Origin: Clostridioides difficile | GTDB taxonomy: Bacteria > Bacillota > Clostridia > Peptostreptococcales > Peptostreptococcaceae | Direction: 5' to 3' | NCBI RefSeq assembly: GCF_900243075.1 | Contig: NZ_OEZH01000152.1 | Span: forward strand, 94,143 to 158,142 | DNA: 64,000 nucleotides | Program-made: the position numbers and the translations under genes | Part shown: positions 37,715 through 45,680 of the stretch, in pieces | How positions within the stretch are numbered: the stretch's first letter is position 1 | How the letters are laid out: each line of letters begins with the position of its first letter | Notes under the pieces: model-generated | What the model was told of the DNA's origin: nothing | Seen by the model: the letters and a program-made list of their open reading frames with translations, nothing else | The model's database searches: none

Positions 37715-39814
37715 CTATACTGAACATACTAGACACTCGTGAGTGTCTCTTGTCATCTTTGTTCTTGTGTAATATAAACTTTTCAGACCTTTTTTATATG
37801 CATATATGTAATGTCTAGCTATATCCCTAGTTGTCTTTTCATCTGTAACAAATAGTGTCGTGGATATACCTTGGTCAACATGTTGTTGAACTGTTGCTAC
37901 TAAATCTATAACTTTTCTCATATCCATTCTATATGCTGATTGATAATACAACATATTATCATTTGTTAAAAATGGCATTGGATATATTGTAGTAGAATCT
38001 CCATACGTTCTTACTTCCACTTGTTCAGTAATTGGCATTATACTTGATGTAGCATTTTGAACATAACTAATGCTTTGAGTTGGTGCTACTGCCATCAAAT
38101 ACGCATTATATATACCTTTTTCTTTTACTTCATCTAACAAACTTATCCAATCTTCTTTTGTAGGTATATGTATACCTTCAAATAACGACTTCACCCTATC
38201 TGACTTAGGTAAATAAGACTTCTTATAATATTTTGATAGTACTTTACTTTTTCTTCCTTTAGCATATTCTGATTTATCAAATCCTTCAAAGGTTTGATTT
38301 TTTTCTATAGCTATTTTCATTGATGTTTTAATTGAATAATATCTAACCATTGCAAAAAATACATTAGCAAAATCTATAGCATCTTCTGAAGTATACAAAA
38401 TATTTTCTCTTACTAAATATCCGTGTAAATTCATAGCCCCCAATCCTATAGAATGAGACTTACTATTACTGTTACTTACTGTTGGTACTGGCTTTATATC
38501 TGTACTATCTGCTACAAAAGACAGTGCTCTTATTGCTGTCTCAACCGTACTTTCTATAGTCTTATTATCCATAACATTGGCTATATTTAAAGAACCTAGG
38601 TTACAACTTATATCTTGTCCCCATTCATTTTTGCCTCCATAACCCTCTATTTGTGAGGGTGTCTGATATTGAAATATCTCACAACACAAGTTAGACATCT
38701 TAACCATTCCAACATCTTTTAACGTATGTTCTCTATTAGCTGTATCTATGTATACTACATATGGATATCCACTTTCTTGTTGCATCTGTGCTATTTTAGT
38801 CAACATCTGTCTAGGATTTATTTCTTTTTTTCTTATATCATCATCACTAACCAACTTATCATACCATTCATTCATTTCTATCTCATCAAGAGAAATTCCA
38901 TATTTCTTGTACACAGTATGAGGATAAAAAGCATATGCTACTTCATTTTTTTCTGCCAACTCCATAAATTTATCTGGTATTATAGCTCCTAGTGATAATG
39001 TAGCAAGTCTTATTTTCTCATCTGCATTTATCTTTTTTGTATCCATCAATAATTCAAAGTCAGGATGGAATACAGTAAGATAAACTGCCCCAGAGCCTTG
39101 TCTAGCTCCCATTTGATTAAAATAACTAAAGGATTGCTCCAACATTTTGGCTACACCAACAACCCCTCCAGCTGCACCTTCTATATCTTTTATAGATTCA
39201 CCTGATGCTCTAAGTTTAGATAAATTTAGTGCAACTCCTCCACCAATCTTTGATAAGTGATTTGATGAAGATATAGCATATGATATGCCTTCTGTACTAT
39301 CTTCTACAGATAATAAAAAACATGATACCATCTCTCCAGCTCTTTTTCTTCCAGCATTTAAAAATGTCGGTGTAGCTGGTTGAAACTCTTGTTTTACTAT
39401 TTTATCTGTCAAACTCATAGCTAGACTCTCATCACCATTTCCTAATGTTAAAGCTACAATTAATACTTTCTCATTATATGTTTCTAATATTTCTTTTCCA
39501 TCATTACTTTTTAATGCATAATTTTGATAAAATTTATTTGCACTCATATATGATTGAAATTCAAACTGATATTTCTCAATAAACTTATACATTTTTTTAA
39601 TAAAATCCATGCTATACTTATTTATTACTTCTTCTGAATAATAACCTTCATCCATTAAGTACTTTAATCTTTCTTCTAAGTCATTAAATCTTCTCAACTT
39701 TGGTTTTATAAACTCTTCTATGTAACTACTTAAGGCTTCCTTGTCCTTTTCCAGTTGATACTTACCTTGTTCATTTTTAATTATCACTTGATTGTTAAGC
39801 TCTATCCAATTCAT
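37715..39814 (-). CDS. nrdE: Class Ib ribonucleotide reductase alpha subunit
   Basis: 699 residues, normal for NrdE. Catalytic features include the VSCFLLSVEDS cysteine, SNLCCEIFQ, the NLGSLNIANV segment, and a C-terminal redox pair HECLVCSV that passes electrons from glutaredoxin- or thioredoxin-type donors. There is no N-terminal ATP-cone, as expected for class Ib. First gene of nrdEF. Two NrdR boxes lie upstream. Confidence 0.97.
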   Translation of the reverse strand: MNWIELNNQVIIKNEQGKYQLEKDKEALSSYIEEFIKPKLRRFNDLEERLKYLMDEGYYSEEVINKYSMDFIKKMYKFIEKYQFEFQSYMSANKFYQNYALKSNDGKEILETYNEKVLIVALTLGNGDESLAMSLTDKIVKQEFQPATPTFLNAGRKRAGEMVSCFLLSVEDSTEGISYAISSSNHLSKIGGGVALNLSKLRASGESIKDIEGAAGGVVGVAKMLEQSFSYFNQMGARQGSGAVYLTVFHPDFELLMDTKKINADEKIRLATLSLGAIIPDKFMELAEKNEVAYAFYPHTVYKKYGISLDEIEMNEWYDKLVSDDDIRKKEINPRQMLTKIAQMQQESGYPYVVYIDTANREHTLKDVGMVKMSNLCCEIFQYQTPSQIEGYGGKNEWGQDISCNLGSLNIANVMDNKTIESTVETAIRALSFVADSTDIKPVPTVSNSNSKSHSIGLGAMNLHGYLVRENILYTSEDAIDFANVFFAMVRYYSIKTSMKIAIEKNQTFEGFDKSEYAKGRKSKVLSKYYKKSYLPKSDRVKSLFEGIHIPTKEDWISLLDEVKEKGIYNAYLMAVAPTQSISYVQNATSSIMPITEQVEVRTYGDSTTIYPMPFLTNDNMLYYQSAYRMDMRKVIDLVATVQQHVDQGISTTLFVTDEKTTRDIARHYIYAYKKGLKSLYYTRTKMTRDTHECLVCSV

Positions 39815-39952
39815 TATTTACCGTCCTTTTAACATAATCTTGTGCTATAATTTCATTTAATTTGCCTATTATTTCTTTTAGTCCTTATCAGTTTGAATTT
39901 TATAAATAACATATAATCTTATAAATATAATAAGTATTTTAAAAAAACAAAA

Positions 39953-40000
39953 GCACTACATATAGTCAGTGCTTTATCTATTATATACTACATATAGTAT
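39953..40000 (-). promoter_or_regulatory. Pair of NrdR boxes upstream of nrdEF
   Basis: GCACTACATATAGTCA (39953-39968) and ATACTACATATAGTAT (39985-40000) share the core ACTACATATAGT. They fit the NrdR consensus ACACWATATATWGTGT and are 32 bp apart, three helical turns, the spacing known for NrdR-repressed nrd promoters. The rest of the gap 39815-40292 is AT-rich upstream DNA. Confidence 0.8.
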
Positions 40001-40292
40001 ATACACAAATTTTTTTATATCTAAACTTTTATTATTGTATAACTGATATTATTTTTGTTTAAAGAAATTTTTATCAGCTCAAAGATAAAACAATACAAGC
40101 TTATTATGACATGTTTAAAAATGCACATTATCTCTAAATAGTCTAAAAATATATTCTAATATATTGAAAAAAAGTATTTTAAAGATGATATTTTATATAT
40201 TATTTAGAAGTTTTTTATTTATTGTTATATAATTAAATATATATCTATTTTGCTACTAAAGGTATAAAAATAAATTCATGAAGGTGATTTTT

Positions 40293-41018
40293 ATGAGAGA
40301 TATCTCCAAACAAGAACTTAAAAAAATACTTAAAAAACATTACCAATGGCTTAAGAACAATAATGATGGAGAAAGAGCAGATTTAAGAGAAGTAAAGTTA
40401 GAAAATATGGATTTAAAAGGATACTGTTTAAGTAATATTGATTTTTCATGGTCTGACCTTATTGATTTAAACTTAGAAGAGGCCGATTTAGAAAATTCTA
40501 ATTTTAACAACTCTTATTTTTCAAATTGTTCACTAAAAAACTCCATACTAAAAAAAGCAGACTTAAGTGGTGCTAATTTTAGATTTTGTGATTTATCTAA
40601 CTCAGACATAAGAGGAACTAATTTAGAAAACTCCAATTTAGAATGTGCTACTTTGGATGGAGTAATATCAGATGAAAGTACTCGTTTTTTTAAATTGTAC
40701 TGTCCTGAAACAGGAGCATTTATAGGCTATAAAAAATGTTTTAATTTTAGAATGGTACAATTATTAATACCTAGTGACGCAAAAAGAGTATCTGCTACAT
40801 CAAATGCTTGTAGATGCAATAAAGCAAAAGTACTGTCAATTACAAGTATAGATGGTAAAGAATCTTTTAAAAGTGCTCGTGCATATGCTGATGAAAATTT
40901 TATATATAGAGTAGGAGAAACGATTGTAGCTGAAGATTTTAATGAAAATAGATGGAAAGAATCAACTACAGGAATTCACTTTTTTTTAACTAGAGAGGAA
41001 GCTATAGGTTATTTGTAA
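40293..41018 (+). CDS. Pentapeptide-repeat protein with a C-terminal domain of unknown function
   Basis: 241 residues from the ATG at 40293-40295, which has GAAGGTG 7 nt upstream; the earlier ATG at 40278 overlaps that site. Residues of about 20-130 are pentapeptide repeats (ADLREVKLENMDL, EADLENSNF, ADLSGANF, TNLENSNL), which fold as a right-handed beta-helix. The C-terminal part (about 135-240) resembles a small domain often attached to such proteins (DUF5758 type). Function unknown; some relatives mimic DNA and protect gyrase, but this cannot be assumed here. Confidence 0.85.
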   Translation: MRDISKQELKKILKKHYQWLKNNNDGERADLREVKLENMDLKGYCLSNIDFSWSDLIDLNLEEADLENSNFNNSYFSNCSLKNSILKKADLSGANFRFCDLSNSDIRGTNLENSNLECATLDGVISDESTRFFKLYCPETGAFIGYKKCFNFRMVQLLIPSDAKRVSATSNACRCNKAKVLSITSIDGKESFKSARAYADENFIYRVGETIVAEDFNENRWKESTTGIHFFLTREEAIGYL

Positions 41019-41065
41019 AGTAACTTCTTTTTATAATGACATATATAAAATACATAAATGATAAA

Positions 41066-41084
41066 AAAAGGGGCTGTCTCAAAA
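41066..41084 (-). repeat. Left fragment of dispersed repeat copy B, cut by the mobile island
   Basis: AAAGGGGCTGTCTCAAAA matches the inverted right end of copies A and E. The remainder of the same copy resumes at 45541. Together they show that the island between them was inserted into a pre-existing repeat. Confidence 0.8.
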
Positions 41085-41408
41085 GGCAACAGTCGATAAG
41101 GAAGTAATGAGAACAAACTAACTTAACGGCTGACAAACAAGGTTGCTGCGAAAGACGAGTGAGAAGCATAACGCTTTTTGCTCGTCTTTTCTATGCCCTT
41201 AACACGCTGCCATACATGAAATTGTTACGTAGTAGAACGCCATTTTGAGGGGTACGAGTATAAAACCCTTACCCACCCTCATTATGCCTTTGTAAAGCCG
41301 TATAAATACAGGTTAACCTCTATTGCGTGACGGAGAACCCCATAATTTCGAGAGGGGCAAGCGGTCTATCCGTTTGCGCCCTCTTGATTACCCCATAGCA
41401 AGGACATG

Positions 41409-41459
41409 GAAAACCGTCAAGGGCGGCGCAGCCGTTCATTTTGACCCTTGACGGTTTTT
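41409..41459 (-). terminator. Hairpin terminator after the HTH gene in the island
   Basis: A perfect 13-bp stem AAACCGTCAAGGG / CCCTTGACGGTTT, with further A:T pairs, lies just beyond the HTH gene stop codon. Confidence 0.8.
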
Positions 41460-41469
41460 CATGGCTTTG

Positions 41470-41685
41470 CTACTTACGCGGCGGCTGATAGTCCAGTCGG
41501 AACTTTAAAACCTCCATAAGTAGCTTCTCATTTAATTGCTCTTGCATATCGGCGTTCCCTCTGCTTAATCTGCCTATGTAGGCTTTGTGCCGTTCCTGCA
41601 CCTCAAGGAGCGCGGCGGTATCTCCTGTGATTGCTCTTTCAATCACTTCATAGGGAGCAAGGTTGTATTTGCTATTCTTCATCAT
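41470..41685 (-). CDS. Conjugative-transposon helix-turn-helix protein (Tn916 Orf8-like)
   Basis: 71 residues with the family signature YNLAPYEVIERAITGDTAALLEV and EKLLMEVLKFRLDY. Small HTH proteins of this type follow the sigma-like regulator in Tn916- and Tn1549-like elements. The start codon overlaps the end of the sigma gene's original frame (41672-41674), as in intact elements. Apparently intact, but its partner genes are gone. Confidence 0.8.
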   Translation of the reverse strand: MMKNSKYNLAPYEVIERAITGDTAALLEVQERHKAYIGRLSRGNADMQEQLNEKLLMEVLKFRLDYQPPRK

Positions 41686-42105
41686 TCTTCTCCATTTCTG
41701 TACGCAACTGTTTCAATGCTGCGTTTTTCTGATAGTTGACTGTTGTGCGCGGTTTCCCCAATAACGCCGCAATCTGCTTATCTTTTAATTGCAGAAGCGC
41801 ATAAGGATAATTTCCCGCCGCCGTTCCGATAGGCACAACAAGGCTTTTGCCAACTTTTCGCTGTCAACGATTACCGTCTGCCCGTTGACTGCAAAGACAG
41901 TCAGCTTGTCCTGCAAGACAAAGTATTCGTCCATGCTGTACGGCGCAAAAGAAGTATTTTTGTGCAGATACTCAAAGGATATTTCATACTGCGCCTTTCG
42001 TGTCCTGTTCCTGTAATAATTACAGGTTTCATTGTGCAATACGACTTTGCAAAATGCGTGAAACCGGCGTTCAGTGCGCTCTCTGTACTCTGTGGATAAC
42101 ATCAT
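41672..42105 (-). pseudogene. Conjugative-transposon sigma-70-like regulator with a -1 frameshift
   Basis: The first 106 codons from the ATG at 42103-42105 (AAAGGGGGTGAAC) encode STEYRERTERRFHAFCKVVL and LCLSERRREIILMRFCN, then a TAA. The next frame continues with LKDKQIAALLGKPRTTVNYQ and QKNAALKQLR, the region 4 DNA-binding part of Tn916 Orf7-like sigma factors. Restoring one T would give an unbroken RFLQLKDKQIA. The break removes the promoter-binding helix, so this is most likely a dead gene, unless the reading slips. Confidence 0.8.
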
Positions 42106-42181
42106 GTTCACCCCCTTTCCGTTTGGAATGAGGGCTATAACAAGAACCGCCTGTGAGCGCAAAACTGAACGGGCGGTTATG

Positions 42182-42313
42182 CTATATGATGTAATAAGGC
42201 AATATATAATGATGTGTGAGTTCCACTTGATAGCCGCAATATCCTATAGACAGGAATAGGCTTTTTTTTGATAAGCAGCCGTTAGGCAGAGCAAAGCAAA
42301 TATAAACAGACAT
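42182..42313 (-). CDS. Possible 43-residue small protein in the island
   Basis: From an ATG at 42311-42313, preceded by GAGGAGGTATCACC, a very good ribosome-binding site, runs MSVYICFALPNGCLSKKSLF and on to a stop at 42182. It is hydrophobic and aromatic with three cysteines. It lies directly upstream of the sigma-like gene and on the same strand, so it could be a leader peptide. I do not recognise it; it may be a chance or truncated ORF. Confidence 0.35.
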   Translation of the reverse strand: MSVYICFALPNGCLSKKSLFLSIGYCGYQVELTHHYILPYYII

Positions 42314-42410
42314 GGTGATACCTCCTCGATACCGCCGTGTCCTTTAAGAAGCGCGACTTTAATACGCCCTACGTAAATCCATTCTAAAAAGGAAAACAGC
42401 GGTTCTGATT

Positions 42411-42683
42411 TTAGATATGTAAAGAGCCGATAACCATGAGTACCTGCTCATAGGTTATCGGCTCTGCGTCTGGCTCTTTGATAACTGACGTATTCATTTG
42501 TTGAACATTGATTAGTGTTTCCTGTTTGCATTTAGGACAATACAAGGGAAAGTTTTCGAGTGCTGTATCGTTCCGAAGTTTTAGCCGGGTTTTGTTGCCA
42601 CAAACAGGGCATAACAGCCATTGCTCTGATTTCCTTAAAATGTCTATCCCTTGATAAGGCGCGTCCTTAAATGTTGTTCCACT
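42411..42683 (-). pseudogene. Cysteine-rich KTR domain protein remnant, no start codon
   Basis: The frame reads IDILRKSEQWLLCPVCGNKT, then RLKLRNDTALENFPLYCPKC and KQETLINVQQMNTSVIKEPD, the hallmark of the KTR (cysteine-rich) small proteins of Tn1549-like elements with their CPVC/CPKC zinc site. No ATG, GTG or TTG precedes it; the frame runs back to the TGA that stops the flavodoxin gene. Beyond PDA the normal ending is replaced by a sequence that forms the hairpin at 42424-42464. Confidence 0.65.
42424..42464. promoter_or_regulatory. Long hairpin at the end of the KTR remnant
   Basis: GAGCCGATAACC (42424-42435) pairs perfectly with GGTTATCGGCTC (42453-42464), and inside it ATGAG pairs with CTCAT, giving a 17-bp stem with one bulged A. 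There is no U-run, so it may be an attenuator or part of a lost control region. Confidence 0.6.
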
Positions 42684-43232
42684 TCATTGAATAGAAGCAC
42701 CGAGCTTCCTCGCTTCCTCCAATTTCTCGTTTCCTTTAATATCGCCAATCGCCATTACGCCGCCACAAAGCACTTTTCCAAGACTTCTCCAACCAATATG
42801 TTTTTCAAGCCTGTCATACCAATATTCACTTTCTTCAAAACCATATCCTTCTGCCGCCATAATCAGTACCGAGTTCTTTTTTGGATTGCGATAATTAGAA
42901 TCACATTCGGCTATGGCAAATAATCTGTCGAAAGTCGTTTTTAGCTGTCCGCTTATCGACCAATAGTATAAGGGGGAAGCGAGAACAACAATGTCCGCTT
43001 CTTTGTAAAGAGGATAGATTTTACTCATCTCGTCTTGTTGAACACAAGGACTGTCGCAATTTTTCCCGCCGCCAAAGCAACCTTTGCAGCCTTTAATATT
43101 CATTCCGTCAAGGAAAAACTCTGTAACCTGATTTCCCGCTTCCTCTGCGCCTTTTGTAAAGGCGTCTGTTAGTGCTGCCGTATTTCCCGATTTGCGAGGA
43201 CTTCCATTCAAAATAATGATTTTCTTGCTCAT
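42684..43232 (-). CDS. Flavodoxin-like NADPH-dependent FMN reductase / iron-sulfur flavoprotein family (1)
   Basis: 182 residues from the ATG at 43230-43232 (AGGAGG 8 nt upstream). The FMN phosphate loop reads ILNGSPRKSGNTAALTDAF, followed by GCKGCFGGGKNCDSPC and LASPLYYWSISGQLKTTFDRL. The family reduces quinones, nitro or azo compounds or other electrophiles with FMN. The cysteine cluster resembles that of iron-sulfur flavoproteins. A tandem paralogue lies upstream, and an HxlR regulator is divergent. It lies in the GC-rich island and was acquired with it. Confidence 0.88.
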   Translation of the reverse strand: MSKKIIILNGSPRKSGNTAALTDAFTKGAEEAGNQVTEFFLDGMNIKGCKGCFGGGKNCDSPCVQQDEMSKIYPLYKEADIVVLASPLYYWSISGQLKTTFDRLFAIAECDSNYRNPKKNSVLIMAAEGYGFEESEYWYDRLEKHIGWRSLGKVLCGGVMAIGDIKGNEKLEEARKLGASIQ

Positions 43233-43244
43233 AAACATAACCTC

Positions 43245-43790
43245 CTAAATATTTTCTGCAAGTGCAATCGCCTTTTTACAGCCGTCTGTCTTTTCAATAT
43301 CACCGATGTTCAGCACTCCAGGGACTAATACCTCTCCAACCATTCCCCATTTCATCAATGCGGCAGAACGCTCAATAGGAACGCGAACACCATCGAATAC
43401 CGACATATCATCTTCCTCACAACACGCAATCAGAGCGCAGCTTTTGCTGGCAATATCTTTGCCTCCAATCACAAAAGAAAACAGTTTATCAATAATCGCT
43501 TTGATTTGTGCCGGAATAGAGTACCAATAGACGGGTATTGAAAAAACAATCGTGTCAGCTTCTAAAATTGCGGGAGCAATAGCATTGAAATCATCATCAA
43601 AGCTACAAGGCTTGCCTGTTCGATAACAAGTTTCACAAGCATGGCACCCGCGAACGTTTGCAAAGGCAGCGTCAAATCTTGTGACAGAATGACCTTTTTC
43701 TTCTGCCGCTTTGATAAAAGCGTCTGTCATGGCAAAGCTGTTGCCGTTCTTTCTTGGACTTCCAGAGATAACAACAATTTTCTTACTCAT
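43245..43790 (-). CDS. Flavodoxin-like NADPH-dependent FMN reductase / iron-sulfur flavoprotein family (2)
   Basis: 181 residues from the ATG at 43788-43790 (GGAG 8 nt upstream; a GTG two codons earlier is weaker). Motifs parallel its neighbour: VISGSPRKNGNSFAMTDAF, GCHACETCYRTGKPC and FSIPVYWYSIPAQIKAIIDK. The two proteins are paralogues and may form a heterodimer or share substrates. It is divergent from the HxlR gene, which probably represses it until an electrophile appears. Confidence 0.88.
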   Translation of the reverse strand: MSKKIVVISGSPRKNGNSFAMTDAFIKAAEEKGHSVTRFDAAFANVRGCHACETCYRTGKPCSFDDDFNAIAPAILEADTIVFSIPVYWYSIPAQIKAIIDKLFSFVIGGKDIASKSCALIACCEEDDMSVFDGVRVPIERSAALMKWGMVGEVLVPGVLNIGDIEKTDGCKKAIALAENI

Positions 43791-43915
43791 ACTCACAACT
43801 CCAATCTGTTTTGATGTTGACTTTTTTCATTGCTTATACTATGATTATAGCGAGAATTAAAAGTAAATCAAGTACGCACATTTATGCTATATACTTACCC
43901 AAAGGGGAGTGTAAA

Positions 43916-44248
43916 ATGAGCGAGCGCTGCATATCAAAAGAATGCTTAGGCACAACGGGTTTCAGTTACACACTATCACTGATAAACGGAAAATATAAAA
44001 TGACAATTCTATACACGCTTATGGAATTTGGCGTAGTACGTTTTAACGAAATGAAAAAGTATATTGGCGAAATTTCTTATAAAACTTTGAGTGTGACATT
44101 GAAAGAACTTGAAGCGGATATGCTTGTTCATAGAGAAGAATATCCACAAATCCCACCAAAGGTTGAGTACAGCTTAACAGAATGGGGAAAATCTTTAATT
44201 CCCATACTTGACGGAATGTGTGAATGGGGCTACAATAATCGCATTTAG
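43916..44248 (+). CDS. HxlR-family transcriptional regulator of the flavodoxin pair
   Basis: 110 residues from the ATG at 43916-43918, with AAAGGGGAG 8 nt upstream; the longer frame to 43811 lacks a site. The winged helix is typical: LSLINGKYKMTILYTL, RFNEMKKYIGEISYKTL, LKELEADMLVHREEYPQIPP and a terminal DGMCEWG. Cysteines at residues 5 and 10 occupy the N-terminal place used by redox sensors such as YodB and HypR. Its divergence from two FMN reductases suggests a thiol- or quinone-responsive switch. Confidence 0.9.
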   Translation: MSERCISKECLGTTGFSYTLSLINGKYKMTILYTLMEFGVVRFNEMKKYIGEISYKTLSVTLKELEADMLVHREEYPQIPPKVEYSLTEWGKSLIPILDGMCEWGYNNRI

Positions 44249-44265
44249 GTTTTGATATGCGTAGA

Positions 44266-44304
44266 GCAAATACTAACTAACTAAGTTGGTATCTGCCTTT
44301 TTTT
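44266..44304 (+). terminator. Terminator of the HxlR gene
   Basis: GCAAATACTAACT pairs with AGTTGGTATCTGC (11 of 13 positions) and is followed by seven T bases. Confidence 0.8.
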
Positions 44305-44348
44305 GTCCAAAATCTGCTTTTCATTTGGCATTTTAGAAATTTCCTCAT

Positions 44349-45546
44349 GCCCGATTAAGTCAAGAGGACGCGCTTGACAGTGAGAGCAACAGCATAGCCA
44401 ATCAGAAGAAAATCCTGCTCAAATATGCGACGGAAAACGGCTTTCCAAATCCCTTGTTTTCATTGACGATGGAGTATCGGGAGTAACTTTCGATAGACCC
44501 GGCTGGAATGAGGTGATAGGGCTTGCGGAAACGGGAAAGACCCGGAGGACAAGAAACAGTGGATTGTGGACGAGGAAGCCGCCGAAGTTGTTAAGCGCTG
44601 TGCGTAGATGGGAAAGGACCCATGCAGATTGCAAAGCTGCTGAACAATGCACCCGAAAATATGCGGATATTTCCTAACACGCAGCCCGCTATTGTCAATG
44701 AAAAGGTATGGCAACGGGTACAGGAATTACGGGCGAACAAACGCCGCCCCGCAAAGCAAGCGGAACGGCAAGGGCTTTTCTCCGGGCTGCTGTACTGCGC
44801 CAACTGTGGGAGCAAGCTTCATTTTGCAACAGGAAAGAACATGACCCCGGAACAGGATTGTTACCGCTGTGCAAGGTACAAGAGCAACACGGGCGACTGT
44901 ACCATGCACTATACACTGGAAGAAACGCTAAATCTATTTGTACTGCGTCGGATATTCGATGTAACGGCAATGTTCATAGACAACGCCGACGATTTCCGCA
45001 TGGTGGTACAGAAGCAGCGTTTTGAGGAAACGGAAAAGGCGGTAAAGCAGCGCAGGAAAGAGTTGGAACAGGCAAAGAAGCGCATTGCGGAACTTGACCG
45101 CATTTTCAAGCGCATCTATGAGGACGACATATCGGGCGCGATTTCCCATGAGAGATTTCTAAAGCTGTCTGCCGATTATGAAACGGAGTAAAAGGAACTG
45201 ACGGAGGAGTATGTCAATGCGGAGCAAACCGCCGTTGATACTTACGAGCAGGACAGAGCCGATTTTAACAGCTTCGCCGCCATTATCTGCAAGTATGTGG
45301 GTATCAAGGAGTTGACGCCCACCGTCGTCAACGAGTTTGTGAAAAAGATAATCGTCCACGCCCCCGACAAGTCCAGCGGACACCGCTGACAGAAAATCCA
45401 AATTGTGTGGAACTTCATCGAGGAGTTGGAGCAGGACAAGGACGCACAAACCATTGAATGGCAAAGAAAAAGCAGAACAGCATAGCGAACTGCTATGCTG
45501 CCCTGCAAATATCAAATTACTTCCTTGTGGGTGTGCGCCTAAATAG
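44349..45546 (+). pseudogene. Large serine recombinase, multiply broken
   Basis: Pieces of a Tn1549/TndX-type recombinase lie in order. The resolvase domain begins ARLSQEDALDSESNSIANQ, then a frameshift near 44460 leads to DDGVSGVTFDRPGWNEV. A deletion at about 44535 removes most of the catalytic domain. The next part has NGKDPEDKKQWIVDEEAA, IAKLLNNAPENMRI, a CANCGSKLHF zinc ribbon and a coiled coil. Stops follow at 45189 (TAA) and 45388 (TGA). The end, ELLCCPANIKLLPCGCAPK, is in yet another frame and its stop codon is provided by the flanking repeat. The enzyme is dead, so the island can no longer move itself. Confidence 0.9.
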
Positions 45547-45646
45547 AGATAGACCTTTTTTCATTGTTGAAATGATGAAAATATATTTGATTTCATACAA
45601 AAAAGAGTGCCTCATGAACTAAACAGTTCACTTTGAGACACCCACT
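45541..45646 (-). repeat. Right fragment of dispersed repeat copy B
   Basis: Aligned in reverse to copy A: AAATAGAGATA, then TTTCATACAAAAAAGAGTGC, CTCATGAACT and TTTGAGACACCC. It resumes exactly where the fragment at 41066-41084 stops. It also forms a terminator hairpin (AGTGCCTC / GAGACACC) beyond the corrinoid transporter genes. Confidence 0.8.
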
Positions 45647-45680
45647 TTTTATATTTCACAAGTACATTTTATTTTGAAGG

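Larger units (their letters stand above)
41085..45540. mobile_element. Decayed 4.45-kb mobile island (Tn916/Tn1549-type remnant)
   Basis: Base composition changes sharply to a much higher GC content at both junctions. Contents: Tn916-type HTH and sigma genes, a KTR remnant, two flavodoxin-like genes, an HxlR regulator and a broken serine recombinase at the right end. Conjugation and integrase/excisionase genes are missing. The flanks 41066-41084 and 45541-45646 rejoin to one dispersed repeat if the island is removed, with up to 3-4 A bases shared at the junction. An 11-bp inverted repeat AAGGAAGTAAT / ATTACTTCCTT lies near each end (41098-41108, 45516-45526). The first 385 bp (41085-41469) hold no intact gene. 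Confidence 0.85.

Noticed and set aside
44419-45515. Many overlapping ORFs on both strands over the serine recombinase
   Set aside because: They are shadow frames of GC-richer DNA; only the plus-strand pieces show recombinase motifs.
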